64,000 nucleotides of DNA, from assembly GCA_022385805.1 (NCBI GenBank), contig MU277682.1:465400-529399 (forward strand). Reading direction: 5' to 3'. Numbering within the stretch: position 1 is the first letter of the stretch; the number at the start of each line of letters is the position of its first letter. The translations under genes and the position numbers were made by a program. This stretch comes from Pilatotrama ljubarskyi (taxonomy: Eukaryota; Basidiomycota; Agaricomycetes; Polyporales; Polyporaceae). The notes beneath the pieces were generated by a model. That model made no database searches, had not been told where the DNA came from, and was given only the letters and a program-made list of their open reading frames with translations. Positions 53,813-64,000 of the stretch are shown piece after piece.

Positions 53813-55126
53813 CGTTCCTCAGTCCGAGTCGTTCGACACGTTTCAGCTCGCACTCACCAGTCAGGGAAATATGATATCGTGCGCGGAACCTGCCGCCCCG
53901 TACTGCTTTGCCCGTTGTGCATCATGCCGTCCCCCGACTTCCGCTCCTGGCGCCGGCCCAAAGTCGTACGTCCTCCTCCCGGGGCGCGCAGTCAGAGTCA
54001 CTTGCCGACCAAGCTCGTCCATGCCGCATGGGTCAGCTCGGCCTCCTTCTCCTTCCTCTGCAGGTTCGCATCCACTACGGGCGAGACGCAGCGAATGGCC
54101 GCGCGGCATTGGGCTGTCGTTACTTGGCGTGCACGACGTGCGCCGGTGCGCGCCACTGCCGCCCAAATCCTGTGTGGCGCACGTTTGCGCCCAAGTTACG
54201 AACCCCCGGTCGTACCAGACGCGATGACGCACAGCGCGCTACCCTCGTCGATCGTCCAACTGCGCGACAGAGCAGGCGGTCGCGACGCGCGTTCCCATGT
54301 GCCAAGTCGTTTTCGACGACGCTGCCTTGTAGGGGCCTTGCACAGGTTCGCGCGACATTGTATGAGGTTGCCGCTCGACTTCGGGGAGACGTTCCTGGAA
54401 GCTCGGAATCAACGTGCTGAGAATTCAAAATGCTATACATTGGACACAAACCAAGCTCGACACTGTGCATGATGATGAGCGGAGCCAGGGTTTCACGCAG
54501 CTAGGTGATGGTACCTGGCCACAAGGATTTGCGCTTGACTGCGACGTGGCGACAGCCTTCGACCTTCAGTACTCGAAGATGGACATGGTAACAAGTCGAA
54601 GAGCGTTCGGAGTGAGTGCAGTCGGACTTCCGCATGAACACCCGATAGTCGGTCAGCTGCCTGTCTTTTTTGCAAACGGAGTAGCATTGAGCTTACTGGA
54701 ACCAGTCCTTTGAGTCCGCATGCGCGGCATGCGCAGTTCGCATGGCAGTACAAAACCGGTCAATGGCCGACCAGAAGCTGTATCGTCCAGCCGATATTGA
54801 GAGAGGTCGACCGTGTCACGGAGGAGGTGGCCGTGAACGTGGTACCCACCGGTGCCTCGGTGAAGCCTCGCCGCTTGCTGCGCTGGTTTTCGAGTGGGCG
54901 TTCCAGCGATCTTGCCCTGTTCAGCGCGTATGGTTGAGGCATCACTTGTCGTCCGATCGTACCACGGAAACGCTGTCACAGGTGGGCAGTGTGAAACCGA
55001 GCTCTTCGTCTAATAATATAGCGGATGTCTAGAGGTGACTGCATCTAATTATGTACGTCGCGGAGAAGCTGATGATATAACTTAGGATGAAGTGGGCTGC
55101 CCGGCCAAGATATTCAACGTCCACTT
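53813..55126. other. Intergenic region between the two tandem desaturases
   Basis: About 1.3 kb between the paralogue 2 promoter and the paralogue 3 stop. Long frames on both strands here, including the one antisense to the desaturase 5' end, have no recognisable domain. No repeat boundary marking the duplication was identified. Confidence 0.35.
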
Positions 55127-56799
55127 CTATGCCTTCTCCTGCACGGCCGCTTTCTGCTGAGGGTCCACCTCCACGACGTCTACCAAAATGGCGTTCTTCT
55201 CGTGCACGTCTTTATCTTGTACGACTTCGTCTTGTACGTTTTCCTGCGCGACGCGGACGTAGTACTTCTGTGAAGGCGGCACAGCATGGTCTCCAAGACA
55301 TTCTACACCACCAGCGAGGATTCCGACTCTCATCATCGAGAGCAACTGTGCGAGATGGAAGTCGCTAAGCGTGTTGCCATCGAGCAAGGGAATGTCTTAC
55401 GTTGTGCGCAGCATGCGAATGGTCGTACACGCCACCAAAGAACGCGGTGGTCATATCCTTGCCGGTGTTCGCAGTGAGCAGCCTCTGTCCGCCGGGATGC
55501 TCGTTGACGAAGCTGGTGACGTCGTGGATGAAGCCGGACACAAGCACGAGCGTGCGCTTCTTCGACTCCTCCTGGACTACATACACGACGCGTCAGTCTC
55601 AGGCACTCGTGATCAAGAACGCATGTCAGGGACACTCACACTCTTCCCAAGTGACGACCGGCAGCTTCTCGACAGGCGTCGGCCATTTGAGACTCTCCTG
55701 CGTCACCTTGAGATCCTTCATCTTCATTGTGAACATGCCCTTCTGAACTTCGTTGTTCGGGAACTTCCGCAAGTTGCTTGCCAGTCCGAGCGCGCCGCAC
55801 GCCGCGATGAACCACTTCGTAGGGTCGTACTGGTACCACAGGTACGCGTTCCGGTAGTCGATCGGGTACTGGTGGTGGAAGTTGTGGTAGCCTTCGCCCA
55901 TGGTGAGGATCGCGGTCCAGATGCTGTCGCGCGGCGTGTGCTTGTCGTCGAACGGCTTGTGGCCAAGGGTGTGCGCGAGTGAGTTGATGCACCAGACGCT
56001 CTGCGAAGTCGCGTTTGTATGTGAGCGTCGAAAAAGGTAAGCAGACGTTCAGAGAGACTTGTTACTGACGTGGTGGCATATTACGAGGTGCATCCCCGCT
56101 CCGTAGCACAGCCCGCCCATCCAGTCATTCCAGAAGTGGCCAGGCACTACGGTAGGCAACACGTAGCCGCAGAGGAGGAATATAAGGGAGCGCCAGCGGT
56201 GTTGCCACATCACGATCTTGTCCTTCTTCAGGTCCGAAACGTCGACATGTGGATCAGGCGCGACGTCCGTGTGAAAAATTATCCAGCCGATGTGCGTGAA
56301 GAGTAGTCCGCGCTTGGCGCTGTATGGGTCCTTGTCGGTGTCGATATATCGGTGGTGTGACCGGTGGCCCTTTGCCCACCAGTATCCGGAGCCTTGTACA
56401 GCGCACCCGCCTGCGAGTGCGAGGAAGAGACTGAGTGGGACGGACGCCTTGTAGGAGCGATGTGACCAGAGGCGGTGATAGCCTGTGAGGTCGTGGTCAG
56501 TCATGCTGGCGGACTATGTCCGATCGAAACGCGAGCATTACCTGCTGTTACGGCTGGATGCAGAAAGGTGTGAATACGAGACGAGCAGAGCAAGGGTGCG
56601 ACCGAGACTCACCTATGGTGGAGATGACATACAGCACGGCGGTGAGGATCAAGGTGTTGAGAGTGGGTGTCACGAAGAGCACGCCATAGAGAGCGAGGGA
56701 GTGGTTCAGGATGATCGCGATGAGGTTTACCCACTTGACCCCGCGTATAGTGGGGAAGGATTCGTTGTCAGCTTGTGTCGTCGTTGTCGAGGCCGCCAT
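55127..56799 (-). CDS. Delta-9 fatty acid desaturase fused to cytochrome b5 (paralogue 3)
   Basis: Starts MAASTTTTQADNESFPTIRG at 56799. The 12-nt exon is conserved (56542-56553, CCGTAACAGCAG). Histidine boxes: GYHRLWSHRSYKAS, WWAKGHRSHHRYIDTDKDPY and [17 protein letters not shown]. The central part is nearly identical to paralogue 2 ([32 protein letters not shown]). Cytochrome b5: [55 protein letters not shown]. The C-terminus has the shared [20 protein letters not shown] and then a unique charged tail, VQDEVVQDKDVHEKNAILVD, that ends QQKAAVQEKA at 55127. That tail is absent from paralogue 2. All catalytic histidines are present, and no disruption was found. Confidence 0.93.
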
Positions 56800-56876
56800 T
56801 TCGTGCTTCACCGGGGGATCAAACCGATAGAGAGGAACCTCGCTTGGTTTTCCCTTCGACCGGAGATCGCGTCCTT

Positions 56877-56904
56877 CTTATACAGCTTCGATCTGCGGCT
56901 TGAC
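56877..56904 (-). promoter_or_regulatory. TATA box and shared upstream element of desaturase paralogue 3
   Basis: On the minus strand GTCAAGCCGCAGA (56892-56904) lies 9 bp upstream of TATAAG (56877-56882), 78 bp before the ATG. It matches the element in front of paralogue 2 at 12 of 13 positions and at the same spacing to TATA. Confidence 0.6.
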
Positions 56905-58922
56905 AGTCGTCACTTCGGTCTGGTCAATGTTTCAGCGTAGCACAATACTGTCAGCAAGACAACATATCCGTACCAAGGACCCCAATCTGTGGCCAGCGCA
57001 ACCAGGACGCAGTCTGAATTGTGCAAAAACACGGCGCGCGCGGTCCCTTGTCCACCGCCCCCAAAACACTATCAGGGAGCGGATCGTCGGTTCCCATGCT
57101 GCATCGTACCAGGCATCGTGGCGTCTGGCGGGAGACTCTCAGGATCAACCAATAAGGCAGCAAACCGAACACCGAGGTGTACGCATATGTCGACCGAGCT
57201 GTTGGTAAAGCGGAGCACTTCTGCGCTTTACGCAGGTCCGCGCGAGAAGGAACCGGTGTCCAGAGGTTTGTAACAGGCGGCCGCCGTTGGGGTGTTGCTC
57301 CTAGTATTTCCTGCAGCGTATGGTCAGACTGATGATATCTACAAGGGGGATGCACAAGGACCTCACTACGGCGAGCGGGACGCTGCAGCACCGCTACGCG
57401 GATTCTGGCCAGCCGTGATGCTCCCTGATGGATCGCAGTGAAGGTGTTAGCTGCCAGACGGAGAGCTCGGACTGCTCGGAAGACCTCACCCAGTTGAACA
57501 TGACAGTGCATTGATTTTGCATCTGCCATCCCAGGAGGCACCCGAGTAGTCAAGAATGTCAGGAAAGTAACTACCCCTTGCGTCCGGGGTGGACGATTCA
57601 TGTCTCTTGAAATGCCGGCACGCGCCGCGATATCAGCCGCTACTATGTCGGCGGGGCCAGCAGTGAGTCGCTGGAACTTGGACTTACCGACACTACCACA
57701 TCCGACATTTTCGTTCTGGACATGCTGCGCAAAGCTACTGTGAGCGTCGGCATCGTCATGACAGTGAAGTGGAACGCCGGAGCATACCTCCGACGCGAGA
57801 TCGGGATCCGATACCTCCACTTTTTATCCGGTCGCGGTGGCTGTCCTCCTACTGTCCTCGCAGCAGCCACTCCTGCCAACTTCGCCTCTCCACGGCACAA
57901 TGTCTTTATACCAGCGGTGTAGTGAAACTCAGACATTCTACTCCGCAGCGCACTAGTACTACAACTCCAACGGAACTAGTACTTGCTGCGCTGTGCACAG
58001 AGGGCGCGAGGGCGATTAGTCGTTGCCAGCGGGCGTAGAGCGTCTGGAGGAGACGACCCGCCGTCCGCCGCTCTCTCGCCATCGTCCTCGTTTCATGCTA
58101 CGGACTTACCCCCATTAGCCTCGCTCTTGCGGTACTGAGCGCGTCAGGCCATCGCTTTCTGTGGTGAGTGAAGATGCGCCGGCGAGAAGAGGTCTGAATC
58201 CATGCTCACGCCATGGGTCTTCCCTACCGCAGTATAATGCTTCAGTTGCACGGAGCGTCTGCGCTTCAGGCGGAACAACTGCGAACAGCTCCGAGCTCTC
58301 ATGGATGAGCGCAACGAATCGGTCACCAGAGCCAACGATGTTGTCTGACTAGATCTCCCATCTGCTGCTGCGTCCTCGAGTCGTGGACACAGCCAATGTT
58401 CGCGGGCGATAGAGCTGTGAGGCGGGCCAGCGGAGTGTCCCGTTCCCATGTGTCGGGCGAGGGTCGCGCGCAAACGGCTTCGGATGAGTACGATGCGCGA
58501 GGAACTCCTGCTTGGCCATCCTCGTTCTCGAGTGCCTTCCCGTCCTCAAGCAGAAGAAATTCCTTGCCGGCTCTGCGCTCGTATTTTCGAGGTGGTCCCG
58601 GCATGCCCGTCTGGCATCAGACTCGGACGCACTCCTCCGCACTAGGCTCCCGGACGCCGTCCGCACTCGGCCACCGACAGAGAACCCCGCTCTCATCTAC
58701 GGCTCTGGGTGCCCGCCTCCGCTGTACAGCTCGCCCTTCCTAGGTGCTCGCTCGCCGCCCTGGAGCTGAGCTCTTCCATGCACCGCTACCTCCTCAAATA
58801 CCTTTCCCCAGGGACCATGCAGCCCCGCAGATACCGACGCTCTCCGTGTCCGCCTCCCTCTCTCTCCGCCTCCAGGCTCTCGCTCCCTCCGCCTCGCCCC
58901 CTTCTCCTCTTTCATCATAGCC
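56905..58922. other. Intergenic region upstream of the GH16 pair
   Basis: About 2 kb between divergent genes. A long minus-strand frame (about 56951-57820) lacks an ATG start and any recognisable domain. The right end (about 58780-58920) is pyrimidine-rich and probably the leader of the first GH16 gene; an unrecognised signal-peptide exon could lie there. Confidence 0.35.
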
Positions 58923-60517
58923 ATGGCCGCCGCGCCGATGCCAGCGCCCCCCGCGGTGCCCGCCGTGAACCTCACGTTCAACCTCGCCCGAGACTACTCC
59001 GGCCAAAACTTCTTCAACGGCTGGGACTTCTACGGCTCGTGGGACAACCTCACGCTCAGTGAGTACGCTTCCGCATCATCATTGGCATGGCCGTTGGCAG
59101 CGGCGACGGCGATGGCCGGGGCTGCGACGATCCTCCGCTCCGGCTCGGACGCGGGGCGCGCGCTCGGCCACGGCTCGGCCTCCAGCTGCTTTCCGTGGTC
59201 GGCTTCTGTCAGTGCTGACACGCACGTTACCGTGCACCCCCTCGACAGGCAACGTGTGGTGGGTAGACCAGGCGACCGCGACCGCGGACAACCTCGCGTA
59301 CGTCAACCAGGCCGGGAACGCGATCCTCCGCGTCGACAACACGACGAACGTGCCCGACGCCGGCGCAGACACCAGGAGGAATACCGTACGTCCCGCGTCG
59401 TCACAGCAGCCTTCTGTTCTCCGCCGTCGCGCGGACTGACCGGACTGGTGCGCGGCAGGTCCGGCTCACGTCGCACGATTTCTACGATGTCGGCAGCCTG
59501 TGGGTGTTCGACGCGACCCACGTCCCGTACGGGTGCAGCGTCTGGCCCGCGTTCTGGACCAAGGGGCCCGTGTGGCCCGACAACGGCGAGATCGGTACGC
59601 CTCTCGCTCCTTGGCGCCCTCACGGTCTCAACCCGACGCTGACCGCCCGCCTCTCGCCCCTCGGACAGACATACTGGAGGCCGTGAACCTGATGACGTAC
59701 AACCAGATGGCGATCCACACGACCGAGGGCTGCATGACCTCGAACGCGATCCAGCAAACGGGCGAGCTCGGCTCCGCGGACTGCGCGAGCAACTCGGGCT
59801 GCACCGTGCGCGAGCTCAAGCCAAACAGCTACGGCGACGACTTCAACAACGCGAACGGCGGCGTGTGGGCGACCAAGTTCGACGTCGACGGCATCATGAT
59901 CTGGTTCTGGAGCGTAAGTCAAAGTCGAGGGCTCGGATAGACCGGCACCCGGAACTCACGAGCGTGCCCCGATAGAGGCCGGACGTGCCCGCGGAACTGA
60001 CGGGCAACGACAAGACGATCGACATCTCGACCTGGGGCACGCCCTCCGCCGCGTTCCCCGTCTCGCCGCTCTGCGACGTCACCGAGTTCTTCACGCCCCA
60101 GCAGCTCGTCATCGACATCGCGCTCTGCGGGGTCTGGTGCGTCTCTCCCCCTTCCCTCTCTTTTGGCCCCTCGCTCATCCGTTTACGCGCAGGGCTGGGC
60201 CGACGGGCAACTACCAACAGACGTGCCCGGGCGTGTGCGACGTGAGCGGTGCGGGGAGCCCCGCGTTCGACAAGGCGTGGTTCGAGATCCAGTACGTGCG
60301 CGCGTACACGACGGGCGTCGTGCCGACCCCGACCCCCACGCCCGTCCCGTCGTCCGCCGGCGCTGCAACGCTCGCGACCGTCACCGGCACGAGCAGTGCC
60401 CAGGCGCACCAGGGAAGCTCGTCCGGTGCGGCTCCGAGCACGAAGCGCGGCGTGAGCGCGGGTGCGGCGGCGGTCGTGCTGTCAATGGTTGCGGGGATGC
60501 TGCTCGCGGCGTGTTAA
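58923..60517 (+). CDS. GH16 endo-beta-1,3(4)-glucanase, GPI-type C-terminus (copy 1)
   Basis: Acts on cell-wall or plant beta-glucan. Exon 1 (58923-59058) reads MAAAPMPAPPAVPAVNLTFN then [20 protein letters not shown]. Later segments are [40 protein letters not shown], then the catalytic motif NGEIDILEAVN, with nucleophile and acid/base Glu flanking the Asp. A phase-1 intron splits that Asp codon. [32 protein letters not shown], a Thr-Pro linker (TPTPTPVPSS) and a hydrophobic C-terminus (VVLSMVAGMLLAAC) suggest GPI anchoring. Cysteines are paired as in copy 2. The expected N-terminal signal peptide is weak: an Ala/Pro start rather than a helical core. A missing 5' exon is therefore possible. 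Confidence 0.87.
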
Positions 60518-61613
60518 GCGACGAGGGAGCCGAGCCATGGGTGGAGGTTCTGTGACCCTTGTGGGTGTTCGGATACGGGATTTGGAAGAGACTTGGACTC
60601 TACGCACTTTATACGATACCACCAGAACCATTTTAGTACTCACGACGTCCCGGGCATGCCCCCACGCACCATTTCAGGACAATCTATACGGCTCGCACAT
60701 TACTTTCTTCGTCCAAGCTGTCTCTACATCGCCCCGGAGTTCACAAGGAGGGCGTATCGTTGTGCATACCGCTACTACTTACGACTGTCCTTGTCCAAGT
60801 TGGCCGCATCCTCGTATGTGATCGATATCCATCCCCCTCCCAGACATGCAGCAGTGCCACAGCGGATGGCGCTGTCCCTGCGCATCGCCGCTGGTCCGGT
60901 GATGATGGGCCTCCATGCGCGAGCGTTATCGGGCATGGTTAGCCGGAGCTGGAAATTGAGGCGTAGAGGTTCCGCGGGCGGCTACTCGTCGTTTGTGTCA
61001 CGAAGCACTGAGCGTCCGCGGCTATGCGGGGAGCATTCAGGTGCGCATACGATGTCAAGTACCGCTGCCAGTACCACGCTGAGTGAGTGCTGAGGAGAAG
61101 CACATGTCGCAGACATCGGGTTGAGCTCGACAAGCGAATTGTAGTGCGACACAGTAGCAGCACAGCGAGGCGTGGGAACGGCTGGCGGGCGATGGGCGCC
61201 TACGCTAGCCCTGGCGCACGCGGGACCGGAGTTTCGTCTGGAGGAGCATCCGCCCGCGAGGCTCGAGGTTGCCGTCCGTGTCGCCCTCATGGCCATTCCA
61301 GCCCTGCGCCGGCCTCCCCTTCCCGCTCCCCGGCAACATACAAGAAATGCTCTCGCTCCACGCCCTCCGTTCCCCCCTCCGCTCTCCCTTTCCGGTCCCA
61401 GCAGGCCTCTCCCCACACGGCCGCTATATAATCCTCCTCTCCGACAGCGTCTCGAGTGCTCGAGCCTCCTCTCTATAGACATCACGCTACCGGTCCCAGT
61501 CGTTCTCAAGACGCTCGTGTCCTCTGCCGGGATCGTTCAAGTTCCTCGACATCCTCCGCCCCACGCAAACCACTTCTCTCTCCTCCGACCCGCTCAAGAG
61601 CTGCTCCATAACG
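60518..61613. promoter_or_regulatory. Intergenic region with TATA box of GH16 copy 2
   Basis: About 1.1 kb. TATATAA lies at 61425-61431, 183 bp upstream of the ATG at 61614, followed by a pyrimidine-rich leader. No exon recognised in the rest. Confidence 0.45.
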
Positions 61614-63007
61614 ATGCTGCTACGACGATCCACCGTTCTCGCCACTTCTCTGGCTATGGCCGCTTCCTCCATGGGCTATGACCTCGTGCGCGACTATTCC
61701 GGCCCCAACTTCTTCGACGGATGGGACTTTTATGGCTCTTGGGACAACCTCACGCTAAGTGAGTAGCCTCAATGCCACCGCACCTGCATCACTCAAACTG
61801 ACCGCGCTGTACAGGTAACGTATGGTGGGTGAACGAGACCCGAGCCGCCGCAGAACACCTCGCGTACGTCAACGATGCAGGGCGGGCCATCATCCGCGTA
61901 GACAACACCACGAACCTCCCGCCGGACATGCCAAACCGAGACACCGTACGTCCCTCTTCGGCCCATCCGCAGAATGGCAGCTAACTCATCGTGCAGATCA
62001 GGATCACCACCAAGGAGTTGTACGACTTCGGCAGCCTCTGGGTGTTCGACGCCACACACTTGCCCTACGGCTGCTCCGTCTGGCCTGCGTTCTGGACGAA
62101 GGGCCCCAACTGGCCGTACGACGGTGAAATCGGTAGCTACTTCAACTCGCTCGTGTCTCCCTGACCGCCTTCTCACCCACCCACCCGTGCGCAGACATCG
62201 TCGAGGGCATCAACCTCATGAAAGACAACCAAATGGCCGTGCACACCACGCATGGCTGCACGATCCCGCGCAACGTCACCCAGACGGGCACCATCGGCTT
62301 CACGGACTGCTCCCAGGGCTCCGGCTGCACCGTGCACGAGACGAAGCCGAACAGCTTCGGGGAGGCGTTCGCGCAGAACGGGGGCGGCGTGTGGGCGACG
62401 CAGTACGACGTCCAGGGCGTGTTCATCTGGTATTGGGACGTGAGTGCATTCGTCTGCGCCTCCATACAAGGAAGGCGGATGCTGAGGGCGGCTACGGTAG
62501 CGACCGAACGTCCCGCAGGAACTCACGAACAATGCGTCGAGCATCGACATCTCGACCTGGGGCACGCCCTCCGCCGCGTTCCCGGTGACGCCCCAGTGCA
62601 ACCTCACGCAGTACTTCACCCCGCAGCAGATCGTGATCGACATCGCGCTCTGCGGTGACTGGGCGGGCGTGCCCGGCATCTACAGCTCGACGTGCCCCGG
62701 CACGTGCAACGTGACGGGCCCGGGCAGCCCCGCGTACAACAACGCGTGGTTCGAGATCAACTACGTCCGTGCGTACACGACGGGCGCGCCGACGCCGACG
62801 CCGACGCCCTCTTCTTCTGCGCCGACGGGCACTGCGACGGTGCTCACGACGGTTACCGGCACGGGATCTGGAGCAGGGGCGTCGCAGACCGCGAGCGATA
62901 GGCAGGGCACGTCTGGTGCTCCGCCGGCCGCGGGGGGTGCTGGGGTCGGGGTGATGATGATGGGACTGGCGGTGCTTGCGGGCGTGTTGATGGTGCTGGC
63001 GTGCTGA
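61614..63007 (+). CDS. GH16 endo-beta-1,3(4)-glucanase, GPI-type C-terminus (copy 2)
   Basis: Starts [20 protein letters not shown], a normal signal peptide cleaved near GYD. It continues [20 protein letters not shown] (exon 1 61614-61758). Then [40 protein letters not shown], and catalytic DGEIDIVEGIN with the same phase-1 intron through the Asp codon as copy 1. It runs on through [48 protein letters not shown], a Thr-Pro linker and a hydrophobic end ([18 protein letters not shown]) typical of GPI attachment, with the stop at 63007. It is closely related to copy 1 across the whole catalytic domain and has identical intron positions, so a tandem duplication is clear. Confidence 0.92.
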
Positions 63008-63560
63008 GGTGAACGTGCGGACGTGCGGACTTTTCCTTGGTTAGGACTATGGGTGATTCTGAGGCTTGACTCTTGGAGGAGGATGATCTTTTGGACCCTT
63101 GTTACGAGCTGCGAGCTACGATCTACGATCTCCCTACGATATCCGCTACGTACTTACGATATCCCCCCGTGCCGTCTTGTTTTTTATGACGGCCGACATT
63201 ACCTGTGGACTCTTGCAGGCCAGCGGTGGCTTGTGCAAACTTATGCGAACGTGCTGTGTTGTAGATCAGCTTTGTGAGCTTGGAAGTTGGTATCGATGTA
63301 TGGCCGAAATCTGCCAGTGAGCCGGCGTGCTCTCCTGGTAGATCCCCTCTAGATGCATGCTGCGCTCGAGGAGGAGGAGTGATATTCGGTAGGCACCAAG
63401 CTTGTGCTACTAATTGCCGACCAGTGTACATAAGTAACCTACTGTATGTGTATTCTACCGCGAACCCTACTTAGTCAGTACTCTACATGGCCATAGTCTG
63501 GCCCAACCAACAGACTTGCACGCCCTAGAGTTCGAGCATGCCAGCGCGCGCTTGATCACG
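63008..63560. other. 3' flank of GH16 copy 2
   Basis: No gene recognised. Short CTACGAT-type repeats occur at about 63105-63165. The rest looks like ordinary intergenic DNA. Confidence 0.4.
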
Positions 63561-64000
63561 AATGCCCATTGTGGCGTTCCCTTCAACTGTTCATGTGTCC
63601 TCAAGTGGTGACCTGAATTTGGAATCTACAGTGACGGCCAAAAGTCATGCCCCACCCCCGGGTGGTGGTGCATGTAATACAATCCCTTTGGTGTCTCAAC
63701 AAGATATGTATGTGCATAGTATACTGTGTGTGCAATATCTACAGCAATACAATTTCTAAGAGGTATCAGGGCACTTTTCAAGAGATATGGGCAAATCAGT
63801 GCCATGAACCCTCTTGAGGGACGACTTGACTTGTGATTTCTTTGAGGGTTTCAGCACACTACTGAGCCTTGTGGATCCATCACATGGACTGCATAGTAGC
63901 TTAGCTTCTTGACTATCAAATTATATTTTCTCAGCAGCTACAATCATTGTCTGTGCGACAATCTTGGTGAAGTTGGATGATTCGCCTCTGAGATGAATTT
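63561..64000 (+). mobile_element. Possible left edge of a Copia-type retrotransposon
   Basis: From about 63560 the sequence becomes AT-rich and unlike the gene-bearing DNA. At 63761-63772 AGGTATCAGGGC matches the common Ty1/Copia primer-binding consensus (TGGTATCAGAGC) at ten of twelve positions. The bases upstream could be part of a long terminal repeat, including a short palindrome ccaccc...gggtgg near 63654. No reading frame for gag or reverse transcriptase is visible in the remaining 230 bp, so the call rests on composition and one short match. Confidence 0.3.

Noticed and set aside
53717..54472. Plus-strand frame with ATG overlapping the 5' end of desaturase paralogue 2
   Set aside because: It is antisense to the promoter and leader of a clear gene, is rich in Arg/Ser and matches nothing I know.
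56951..57820. 289-codon open frame on the minus strand upstream of the GH16 pair
   Set aside because: Starts at GTG, has no domain or hydrophobic pattern, and mixed residue composition typical of non-coding DNA.

Overview
The window looks like nuclear DNA of a basidiomycete fungus, most likely an agaricomycete (mushroom or polypore group). Genes are GC-rich and broken by many introns of about 50-85 bp with GTRNGY donors. Several proteins are typical of the group: expanded families of multi-pass membrane proteins, an atypical G-alpha with a GQSESGKST P-loop, and GPI-anchored GH16 glucanases. I reconstructed about 24 protein genes by joining exons by eye. I found no rRNA, tRNA or CRISPR array.

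Left part (1-25 kb): a proline-rich unknown protein; a quinone oxidoreductase; a multi-pass membrane protein; a siderophore-type N-acyltransferase facing a peroxisomal ABC half-transporter; ribosomal protein eS12; a Ski8-like WD40 protein; a glomulin/YBP1 family protein; a second multi-pass membrane protein; a purine-cytosine permease; and a MOB4/phocein homologue with a long acidic tail.

Middle part (25-48 kb): a complete cellular RNA-dependent RNA polymerase with an intact DYDGD motif (quelling/RNAi); an RRG7-like mitochondrial nuclease-fold protein; a small PB1-like protein; the OLE1-type delta-9 desaturase; a divergent G-alpha subunit that lacks the switch II glutamine and the N-terminal myristoylation glycine; a seven-helix receptor-like protein 2.4 kb upstream of it on the same strand; and a single-pass membrane protein.

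Right part (48-64 kb): a coiled-coil protein ending in DDDDEWNW; the ATP synthase subunit k gene; two tandem delta-9 desaturase paralogues fused to cytochrome b5; and two tandem GH16 endo-beta-glucanases with GPI-type C-termini. The last few hundred bases become AT-rich and contain a sequence resembling a Copia retrotransposon primer-binding site.

The strongest observations are: three desaturase-cytochrome b5 genes within 22 kb; microexons of 12-15 nt in four genes, one encoding the G-alpha P-loop and one shared only by the tandem desaturases; a conserved promoter element in those tandem desaturases; and a G-alpha/receptor neighbourhood. No clearly novel multi-gene system is proven.
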